Assembly: GCA_002701295.1 (NCBI GenBank)
Contig: NZUJ01000036.1
Location: 1-34,118, forward strand
Length of the DNA: 34,118 nucleotides
Direction of reading: 5' to 3'
From: Ponticaulis sp.
Lineage (GTDB): Bacteria; Pseudomonadota; Alphaproteobacteria; Caulobacterales; Hyphomonadaceae
In this document: one piece after another, positions 20,944 through 30,800 of the stretch
Layout of the letters: each line of letters begins with the position of its first letter
Numbering within the stretch: the stretch's first letter is position 1
Position numbers and translations under genes: made by a program
The notes under the pieces: model-generated
What the model was told of the DNA's origin: nothing
What the model saw: only the letters and a program-made list of their open reading frames with translations
Database searches by the model: none

Positions 20944-23472
20944 TTACCAGCTACCAGAAAACCCAATCCGTCCACCTGTCTCACCACGGTCAATGCCCGT
21001 CGCGACACCCGCATTGAACTGCCATGTGTCGTTGATACGGAAGGCACCAGCCGCCGAGAAGGCTGTCTCACCACCATAGAAGCCGAAGCCGCCAGAGACG
21101 CCGAAGGTGTCGCCGCGTGGAACGTATGGTGTGTCGAGCGCCATAGCCGCTGCGATACCGCCCTTGTTTTCCTGGATCATGTCGACGTTAGACGCGATGA
21201 GCGTGCTGTTCGCCGTGATCAGGTCAGCATTGTTCTGGATCGCCAGAGCATTGCGGGAGATATCCGTTGCGTTCTGAGAGATCGCACCAGCATTAGAGGA
21301 CAGCGTATTGGCGAAGGTGAAATCTGTCGCCAGATTGCCATTGCCGTCAGATGTCACGAGGCCGATAGGACCTGACTGAGCCATGGTGCTGGCCGTCGAT
21401 GTAACGCCTGGCATTGTGTAGGTGCTGGTGGACGAGCCAACCACAACCTGATTGTCACGGGTTGCTGTTGCACCATTACCGATCGCAACGGAGTTGGCAT
21501 AATCAGCGCTGGCTTCGTTGCCGACTGCGACAGCGTATTCGCCGCCTGCCGATGCTGCTTCACCAACCGCAGTTGCCCGCAGAGCACCAGCATTTGCGAG
21601 GTGACCGAGAGCCGTCGAGCGTTCGGCGCCTGCAGAAGACTGCCAGCCATAAGCTGTTGCGCCAGGACCCGTCGCGACACTTTCACCACCGACGGATGTG
21701 GTTGATGGGCCGGTTGCTGTTGAGCTGTCGCCAATCGCGAGGGCGTCGATGCCGTCTGCCATTGCCATGTTGCCGATGGCTGTAGAGTTGTCAGACATTG
21801 CCATAGCCGCTTCGCCGACTGCGAGAGAGCGGAGACCTGCAGCGTTTGCAAGGTGACCAAATGCCTGAGCACGTTCACCAGTTGCCTGAGCCTGCCAGCC
21901 GATAGCTGAAGAGCCGATGCCGCTGGCGACTGACTCACCGCCGACAGCCGTGGTCGAGGTGTTGGTGGCCATGGAGTTGTCACCAACCGCGAGGGCGTCG
22001 ATGCCGTCCGCCATAGCCATGTTGCCAATAGCTGTCGAGTTATCAGACATCGCTGTTGCTGCTTCGCCAACCGCGAGGGAGCGGAGACCTGCAGCGTTTG
22101 CAAGGTGACCAAATGCCTGAGCACGTTCACCAGTTGCCTGAGCCTGCCAACCGATAGCTGAAGATCCGATGCCGCTAGCGACTGACTCGCCGCCGACTGC
22201 CGTGGTCGAGGTGTTGGTCGCCATGGAGTTGTCACCAACTGCGAGGGCGTCGATGCCGTCAGCCATGGCCATATTGCCGATGGCTGTAGAGTTGTCAGAC
22301 ATAGCCATAGCCGCTTCGCCGACCGCGAGAGAGCGGAGGCCTGATGCATTAGCAAGGTGACCAAACGCCTGAGCACGTTCACCAGTTGCCTGAGCCTGCC
22401 AGCCGATTGCTGATGAGCCGATGCCGCTGGCGACTGACTCACCGCCGACAGCCGTGGTCGAGGTGTTCGTCGCCATGGAGTTGTCACCGACTGCGAGGGC
22501 GTCGATGCCGTCAGCCATGGCCATATTGCCGATCGCTGTTGAGTTGTCAGACATGGCAGAAGCAGCTTCGCCGACTGCGAGCGAGCGAAGACCTGATGCA
22601 TTAGCAAGGTGACCAAATGCCTGAGCACGTTCGCCAGTTGCCTGAGCCTGCCAGCCGATTGCAGATGAGCCGATGCCGCTAGCGACTGACTCGCCACCGA
22701 TTGCTGTAGTTGAGGTGTTCACAGCGCGTGCTGAGTCACCAACTGCGAGCGCGTCAACGCCATTTGCGACAGAGAGGTTACCAATCGCGGTCGAGAAGTC
22801 AGAAACCGCTGATGCATCTTCGCCGATTGCAAGAGAGCGTTCGCCGCGGGCGGTTGCGAGGTGACCGAATGCCTGAGCGCGCTCACCGGTCGCGCGGGCT
22901 TGCCAGCCAATTGCAGAAGAGCCAATGCCGTTTGCAACGGCTTCGCCACCGATCGCCGTGGTCGAGGTGTTCAGCGCCTTACTGCTGTCGCCAACTGCCA
23001 GGGCGTCTGTTCCGTTTGCTGTAGAGAGGTTGCCGATTGCTGTAGAGTAATCAGACAACGCCCGGGCACCTTCACCTACGGCAAGGGAGCGAACACCTGC
23101 AGCATTGGCGAGGTGCCCGAGCGCTGTCGCGCGTTCAGCGCCGGCGACTGCCCGCCAGCCAAAGGCGCTCGCGCCTGGTCCCGTAGCGGTGGATTCGCCA
23201 CCGACTGCGGATGTTGATGGCCCGAAGGCATTCGAGTCACTGCCGAGCGCAGTCGCGTCAGAGCCGTCAGCCGTGGCGTTGTCGCCAAGGGCTGTCGCAT
23301 TGTCGCCAGTCGCGGTGGCGCCATCACCAATGGCTGCTGCAGCGGTTGGTGTCGCGTTTGCACCCGTTCCGATCTGAACTTGTGCGGATGCCTGAAAGAA
23401 CATGCCGCTCAGTCCGAAGACTGTCGCCAGACACGTCGTGTTGATCAGGGATCTGGAAATCTTGGAAGTCAT
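20944..23472 (-). CDS. YadA-like trimeric autotransporter-type repeat protein
   Basis: This 842-residue protein has a signal peptide (cleavage near A-S-A-Q, residue 30) and a head of left-handed beta-roll coils of YadA type (S-x-A-I-G-x-x-A-x-A). From 94 to 681 it consists of seven 84-residue units, each equal to six 14-residue coils. Next come a neck-like stretch, a short Asn-rich coiled coil (D-I-S-R-N-A-L-A-I-Q-N-N-A-D-L-I through N-V-D-M-I-Q-E-N-K) and a YadA-type anchor from G-G-I-A-A-A-M-A-L (771) to the C-terminal Trp842. The anchor should trimerise into a 12-strand barrel in the outer membrane with the head outside. The stalk is very short, holding the head near the surface. An adhesive or surface-coat role is inferred. 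Confidence 0.88.
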   Translation of the reverse strand: MTSKISRSLINTTCLATVFGLSGMFFQASAQVQIGTGANATPTAAAAIGDGATATGDNATALGDNATADGSDATALGSDSNAFGPSTSAVGGESTATGPGASAFGWRAVAGAERATALGHLANAAGVRSLAVGEGARALSDYSTAIGNLSTANGTDALAVGDSSKALNTSTTAIGGEAVANGIGSSAIGWQARATGERAQAFGHLATARGERSLAIGEDASAVSDFSTAIGNLSVANGVDALAVGDSARAVNTSTTAIGGESVASGIGSSAIGWQAQATGERAQAFGHLANASGLRSLAVGEAASAMSDNSTAIGNMAMADGIDALAVGDNSMATNTSTTAVGGESVASGIGSSAIGWQAQATGERAQAFGHLANASGLRSLAVGEAAMAMSDNSTAIGNMAMADGIDALAVGDNSMATNTSTTAVGGESVASGIGSSAIGWQAQATGERAQAFGHLANAAGLRSLAVGEAATAMSDNSTAIGNMAMADGIDALAVGDNSMATNTSTTAVGGESVASGIGSSAIGWQAQATGERAQAFGHLANAAGLRSLAVGEAAMAMSDNSTAIGNMAMADGIDALAIGDSSTATGPSTTSVGGESVATGPGATAYGWQSSAGAERSTALGHLANAGALRATAVGEAASAGGEYAVAVGNEASADYANSVAIGNGATATRDNQVVVGSSTSTYTMPGVTSTASTMAQSGPIGLVTSDGNGNLATDFTFANTLSSNAGAISQNATDISRNALAIQNNADLITANSTLIASNVDMIQENKGGIAAAMALDTPYVPRGDTFGVSGGFGFYGGETAFSAAGAFRINDTWQFNAGVATGIDRGETGGRIGFSGSW
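21430..23193 (-). repeat. Tandem 252-bp coding repeats in the YadA-like gene
   Basis: Seven units of exactly 252 bp run end to end. In gene order they are 23193-22942, 22941-22690, 22689-22438, 22437-22186, 22185-21934, 21933-21682 and 21681-21430. Units 3 to 6 are nearly identical in DNA and differ by only a few residues, for example A-A-S-A, A-A-M-A or A-A-T-A before M-S-D-N. Units 1, 2 and 7 are clearly diverged. The array can expand or contract by unequal recombination without changing the frame. Confidence 0.93.
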
Positions 23473-23607
23473 ACTTTTCGCTCCGTTTTTTCAAAGGTTG
23501 CGAGCCGCAGATCAGACTTTCCCGAGTTGCCTGAATGTCGCGGACCACAAACCCAGTACGGTGGCGAACTGAAAAGCAGTGCACCGAACGGAGCAAAAAG
23601 TTGAATA

Positions 23608-23635
23608 AAACCAATCGGTTTCTCGAAATTGGTTT
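23608..23635. repeat. Inverted repeat between esterase and YadA-like gene
   Basis: AAACCAAT (23608-23615) and ATTGGTTT (23628-23635) form an 8-bp dyad with a 12-base spacer. On the minus strand it runs into TTTTATTC. It lies about 60 bases past the esterase stop and 135 bases before the YadA-like start, so it may be a weak AT-rich terminator of the esterase or a regulator site. The rest of this 223-base gap shows nothing I recognise. Confidence 0.4.
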
Positions 23636-23695
23636 GTTTACAAAGAGGTAAGGTTTGGATTTTTTCTAGAAAACGGACAGGTTTTTTCCGTGGCA

Positions 23696-25312
23696 CTAGC
23701 CGTCGGCATCAACGCCTTCCCAGAAATCCCGGATGTCTGCGCGCGGATCCTCCACCACCTTCATTTCATTGTCGAAAATCATGGTAGCGCGATCAGACTG
23801 AGTATATTCAGGCCAGTCTGGCACATATTCATTGTTCGGGTTTCCGGTGGCTGCGAAGGCAGCCCAGGTGCCCGCAAGACGATCGGCCATTGCGACGCTT
23901 TCCGCCGACGCGCCGGTGAGACCACCTCTGACGCTGTGCAGCGCAAGTCCGACATCAATGCCATGCACCGCGCCATATCGGCCTTCATATGCGGGGCTTG
24001 GCCAGGTCCAGAGATAGGTCCAGACAGGTGCACCGCCCTGAGCCGCCTTGCGCTCTGCCATGGTGAAGGCTGAACGGCGGAACCCCGTGTCGGTGTCCAT
24101 GCGGGCTGCGAGATGGAAAGGGCGGGCGTCGGGATCATCTTCTTTATAGAGCGCGACGGCCTCTTCTGCCTGTTCGCCGGCACGTTCGCGTGCAAACTCC
24201 AGAAGTTCAGCATCGGTCATGTCGAAGTTGCGCATGCGATAGGTGCGTTCATCAAGCGCGGTAGAGATCACCATTGGAACGTCGGCAGATTCCTCTGGTG
24301 CATCCGGCGTCCAGGTCTGATGCGGTATGGCAAGACCATCCACACATGGACCGAAAGTGCGTGGTGCTTCGCCTCGTGCGCGCATGTCCGCTTCCATGCC
24401 TGCCTGAGCGGCAATAAGCGTCGTCAACGGGAGCTGGCGCAGCTTGTGGACTTCACCCTTGTTCAGGCCCAATACGCGCAGATAGGCGTCAGCTGTCCGC
24501 GCAGCATCGTCTTTGCTCTGAAGGGCGAGTGACGAGCCAGACATGACCCCAGCGCGATGCATGAGGCCTTTTGCAGACGGCATGGCGAGGAGGTTACTGG
24601 TTTTTGCACCGCCTCCTGACTGGCCATAAACCAGAACGCGATCCGGGTCACCGCCGAACGCGGCGATGTTTTCCTGAATCCAGGCTAGGGCAGCGACGAG
24701 GTCCTGCATGCCGACTGTGCCAGAGCTCGCGAAATCTGATCCGCCAAAGTCTTCCAGATTGGCAAAACCCATGGCGCCAAGGCGGTGGTTGACGGCAACG
24801 ACAACGCAATCAGAGAAGCGTGTCATGGCATCGCCATCCATGCCGAAGGAATTGCCGGAGCCACCATAATAACCGCCACCATGTATGACCATGATGACGG
24901 GTTTCCTGGCGTTCTGTTCGAGGCTCGGCGTCCAGATGTTCACAGAGAGGCAATCCTCGCCGATACCTGACGGTTGGCGGTCGAACACGATCAGATCGCC
25001 ATATCCGCTCGTCCGGCCTCCGGGCACTTGTGGGGCGACCTCGCTCATGGTCAGCGCATCTTTGACACCTGCCCATTTCTCGACCGGTTGAGGGGGCATG
25101 AAACGATTGAGCCCTGCGGTAGATGCTGCGTAGTGGACGCCCTTGAACGTGGCGACACCGCTTGTCCAGACACCGCGCAATTTGCCATTCGCGGTGTCTA
25201 CGACTGGAAACATATCCTGCGACCATGCGCGGCCGGACAGACCGGCGATTCCGGCAAAAGCGGTTGATCCGGCAAGGAACAGTCTGCGGCTGGGGTTCGT
25301 TAAAGGTTTCAA
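23696..25312 (-). CDS. Tat-exported type B carboxylesterase
   Basis: This 538-residue alpha/beta-hydrolase of the carboxylesterase/para-nitrobenzyl esterase family has a twin-arginine signal (N-P-S-R-R-L-F-L-A-G, residues 6-15) with an A-W-S-Q cleavage region near 29-32. The oxyanion motif is H-G-G-G-Y-Y-G (144-150). The nucleophile is S232 in Y-G-Q-S-G-G-G, and E355 (T-A-L-D-E-R-T) and H450 (G-A-V-H-G-I-D) complete the triad. It should hydrolyse carboxyl esters in the periplasm; the natural substrate is unknown. The start is TTG, chosen because GGGAGG lies five bases upstream and the Tat signal begins right after it. A palindromic operator sits just upstream, suggesting inducible expression. 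Confidence 0.9.
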   Translation of the reverse strand: MKPLTNPSRRLFLAGSTAFAGIAGLSGRAWSQDMFPVVDTANGKLRGVWTSGVATFKGVHYAASTAGLNRFMPPQPVEKWAGVKDALTMSEVAPQVPGGRTSGYGDLIVFDRQPSGIGEDCLSVNIWTPSLEQNARKPVIMVIHGGGYYGGSGNSFGMDGDAMTRFSDCVVVAVNHRLGAMGFANLEDFGGSDFASSGTVGMQDLVAALAWIQENIAAFGGDPDRVLVYGQSGGGAKTSNLLAMPSAKGLMHRAGVMSGSSLALQSKDDAARTADAYLRVLGLNKGEVHKLRQLPLTTLIAAQAGMEADMRARGEAPRTFGPCVDGLAIPHQTWTPDAPEESADVPMVISTALDERTYRMRNFDMTDAELLEFARERAGEQAEEAVALYKEDDPDARPFHLAARMDTDTGFRRSAFTMAERKAAQGGAPVWTYLWTWPSPAYEGRYGAVHGIDVGLALHSVRGGLTGASAESVAMADRLAGTWAAFAATGNPNNEYVPDWPEYTQSDRATMIFDNEMKVVEDPRADIRDFWEGVDADG

Positions 25313-25317
25313 GTGCG

Positions 25318-25323
25318 CCTCCC
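25318..25323 (-). promoter_or_regulatory. Ribosome binding site that selects the esterase TTG start
   Basis: On the minus strand GGGAGG ends five bases before TTG (25312-25310). No ATG lies upstream of the Tat signal in this frame, so this strong site supports the unusual start. Confidence 0.75.
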
Positions 25324-25325
25324 GC

Positions 25326-25350
25326 GCTTAGTGTCATTTTGTCACTAAGC
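25326..25350. promoter_or_regulatory. Palindromic operator upstream of the esterase gene
   Basis: GCTTAGTG (25326-25333) and CACTAAGC (25343-25350) are perfect inverted arms around a 9-base spacer, and the pairing nearly continues inward (CA/TG). The site ends two bases before the esterase ribosome site, where bound protein would block transcription or its leader. Half-sites of the TTAGTGAC kind are typical of TetR-type operators, but no TetR gene is in the window; the MarR at 8.9 kb is a less likely partner. Confidence 0.6.
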
Positions 25351-25419
25351 TATTTGGGTACGGCGTGCAGGGCAATCTGTGTTGCTCAGGAAACTGGAAC
25401 TCGTATGGTAAAAAAAATT

Positions 25420-25473
25420 TATAATAGATATTTTTCTAATCAATTGGGTTTATATCTAAAAATGCGCTATCTT
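25420..25473 (+). promoter_or_regulatory. AT-rich katG promoter region
   Basis: The stretch before katG is strikingly AT-rich compared with its surroundings. It holds a perfect TATAAT at 25420-25425 without a good -35 at the right distance, and a second pair TTGGGT (25444-25449) and TATCTT (25468-25473) spaced by 18 bases. The second pair would give a leader of about 40 bases. Which one is used cannot be decided by eye. Confidence 0.4.
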
Positions 25474-25505
25474 GCGTCCAGTAGAGTTTTCAAAACCAAC
25501 AATGA

Positions 25506-27695
<2,190 letters not shown>

Positions 27696-27760
27696 GTCCT
27701 TCCGGCTTTTTGGAAGCCGCGTCCTTACCTTCCATATCGCCCCACGGCTTCCGAATTGAG

Positions 27761-27796
27761 AACGGCGCTGCAGTGATGCAGCGCCGTTTGTTTTTC
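27761..27796 (+). terminator. Rho-independent terminator after katG
   Basis: A perfect 12-bp stem, AACGGCGCTGCA (27761-27772) with TGCAGCGCCGTT (27777-27788), closes a GTGA tetraloop and is followed by TGTTTTTC. It lies 65 bases after katG. The same stem may serve the convergent RTX gene, though the minus-strand side lacks a T-run. Confidence 0.92.
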
Positions 27797-27817
27797 GAGG
27801 TTATCCGAAAGGACTGA

Positions 27818-30800
27818 TCAGACCATCTGCCATTCGCCGTCCTGCCAGCCGAAGCTGTTTGTGTGCGCGATGTATTCATCAGCAAGGAAGTCGTCAGCCC
27901 GGGTCTCAAATGTGCCTGAGAGCGGATCAGATGAGGTGCTGAGTGGACCGGTCGAGAACTGGAACCAGTTCGCCTGCACGTCAGCCGCAGCATGGCCGAC
28001 GAGTGTTACGGAATGGGTCTGAAGATCAAAGTCCCATGAGACAACGGCATCACCGTCGGCATTGTCGACAATGATCAAGTCGTTGAAAGCCGTGACTTCG
28101 GCGAGACTTATGATGTCATTCTGGCTTTTTGCATAGTCGAGAATGATGTCATGGCCGGTCGTTCCTATAAAAAAGAAGGTGTCGGCATTCGTTCCGCCCA
28201 GTAATTTATCATCATTCTCACCGCCATCGAGCAAGTCATTGCCGATACCGCCCTGGAGATAGTCGTCTCCAGCCCCGCCAATCAGAATATCTGCGCCGCC
28301 GAGACCGATGATGAGGTCATCGCCGTCATTCCCGTTGAGAGTGTTGATCCGGTCATTGCCGATGAGGTAGTCTGAATAGGCACTGCCTGTCAGGTTTTCG
28401 ACATTAATGAAGGTATCGCCTTCAGCGTCGCCGCCGCGTCCGACTGCATCAAGCGCGATAAAAACCGCCACGGATGACGCGAGGTATGATGCGGTATCGA
28501 TCTGGTCTCCACCATCCAGCAGATCAGCCCCGGGGCCGCCGATGAGAAGATCGTTGCCATGCTCGCCATAGAGCTCGTCGTCCTCAGCGCCGCCATACAG
28601 CTCATCTTCATTGCGGCCGCCATAGAGAGTGTCGTTTCCAAAAGAACCAGCCAGGAAATCGTCCCCCTTGTTTCCGAACAAAACGTCATTTCCACCGTGG
28701 CCTAAAATTGAGTCATCACCTTCAAGAGCGTCAATCACATCATCCTGGTTCGCACCATGGATTGTGTCATCGTAGTAGCTAGCCTGGTTTACCGCGGCGA
28801 TGTCGTTGCCGGAAACTGTCAGACCAGGTTGAACATTTACCGATATGGGCGGGACATGGTTCCAGTTTTCCCAGGTTTGTGGCGGGTACTCAACCGATAC
28901 GTTGTAATCACCCGCAGCCAGGCCTGAGATCAGATAATCGCCGTTTGCATCACTGACGTCGTAAGCTTCTCCGAGATCATAGCTGCCATTGGTGTTCTCA
29001 TCGATATAGACGAGCCAGCCTTCGAGAAGGAATTCGATGTTCGGATTGAAGATGAGATTGCCATTTGTATCGTGAAAGACAGTGCCGGAAATACCGCCGG
29101 TCGTGGCCGCATTGCTGCGGGAACCGAAATCCTCGTTCTGAACCAGTTCTCCGCCGCCAACAGTTACTGTGCGTGCCGATGCATCGACGTCATAATCTGG
29201 TGTAAAGGTGATGGCGAACTGACTGGAGAGCGAGCCTGTGTTGAAGCTGTAGAGTTCAGCCTCACTATTGTCATTTTTCTCGATGCCGACGGTCGCGCTG
29301 CTGCCGTCACTTTGCATGCCGCGATACTGGTATTCAATCTGGCCATCCGAATGCAGAATGACCTGGAAGGTCACGAGCTCAGATGAACCGAAACGCGGAA
29401 CCTGCGTGTACTGAACGATGAATCGACCGGTATCCATGTCGGCATAGTAATGAATGCTGCCGCCGTTGAGCGGGTTCAGATCATCCCAGAAAGGCGCGAT
29501 AATCCCGTCAGGTGAGTTAGCGGTGCCATCTGGAAGCGTGACGTTCTCATAGATGTTGGCGCCAGAACCGCCAAAGGTGAGATAGCCGTTCGAAGAGATG
29601 TGAATACTGGTTTGCACCTCGTCATAGAAGAGGAACTCAAAGGGCAGAGAGACTGAGGCCGAGTCGTCGTCACCGAGTGTCAGTTCTGTTCCGATACCCG
29701 CAATGGTCGACCAGCTGTGCGTGGGGCCAAATAATTCGCTGGAGTCTCTTACGATATAGCCATTAAAACCGGCGGGAGCGGGTGAGGTCTGCTCGTGGAA
29801 ATCTGGCAGTACCTGGCGGATGGTGTAAGTCCCCGCCGTGAGATCCTGCAGACGGTAAATGCCGTTGGAGGCCGTAACGTCAGAAATCTCGCCATCGTCC
29901 AGAATGCCGTTATCGTTCGCGTCGATATAGACTGTGCGGCCTTCAAGACGTGTTTCAGTGGCTTCGCGTATGCCATTGCCGTTGACATCATCAAACAGCT
30001 GACCGCGGATTTCCCCTGTTCCGTTGAAAACGATGTCATCAATGGCGAAAGCATCTGTCGTTGAGGACGACATCCGGACTTCATCAATCGACAGGAAGTC
30101 CAGCTGGACGAGTGTTGGTGATTGATCAGACACAGTTACGGTTTTTGAGTAGGTTTCGACGCCGTCATCCCAGCCGGTAATGGTCACGAGATTCGTCGAT
30201 GCTATCCCAGAGGTCAGGTACATGCTGGACAGATCAAAATCTGTCGTGCCTGTGAATGACATGGGGTCGCCGAAACCGTTCAATACCCCATTGTTCAGCG
30301 AGGTAGCGGCAACTTCATAGCCTTGGCCATCGAAATTCGTGTGAGTCGAATCAAATACGATCACATTGTTCCAGGTCAGGTCCATGTAGCCTGCCGTCAT
30401 TTCGACAAGTGAAAGCCCATTGAGGTCGATGTCATCGAAATTGAGCGTGATTTCGTCCGTTGTGAAGGCGACGCCCGGCGTGCTGGCTGGCGCTTCAGGT
30501 GTGCTTTCTGATGGGGCGTCGGGTGGGCTGCTGAATTCTGGTGCGACCGATCCCGCCCCTGACACGTAATCTGCGAACGTAAACCAGGATTCCTGTACGG
30601 ATGCGGCCGAATGTCCGAGCAGAGTCACAGTGACAAGTGAGCCCCAGCTGATGACTGCGTTTCCGGACGAGTCTTCATTGATGACGACATCGTCAAAAGT
30701 ATAACTCTCGTTGATCCAGATCGTGTCGTTCTGTCCGATACTGAAGTCCGTGATGACGTTATCGCCATCGCCGGTGTAGAACATGAAAATGTCAGCGTTC

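Noticed and set aside
21354-22697. Minus-strand 447-codon frame and repeated 63-codon plus-strand frames in the YadA-like gene
   Set aside because: They recur every 252 bases only because the underlying coding repeat does; the frame with signal peptide and anchor is the real one.
21430-23193. Regularly spaced repeats that might suggest a CRISPR array
   Set aside because: The repeats are 252 bp, contiguous, in frame and protein-coding; there are no short repeats with unique spacers.
25424-25440. Possible OxyR box upstream of katG (ATAG ... CTAA)
   Set aside because: The half-sites are spaced by 8 rather than 7 bases and further half-sites are missing; AT-richness alone can explain it.
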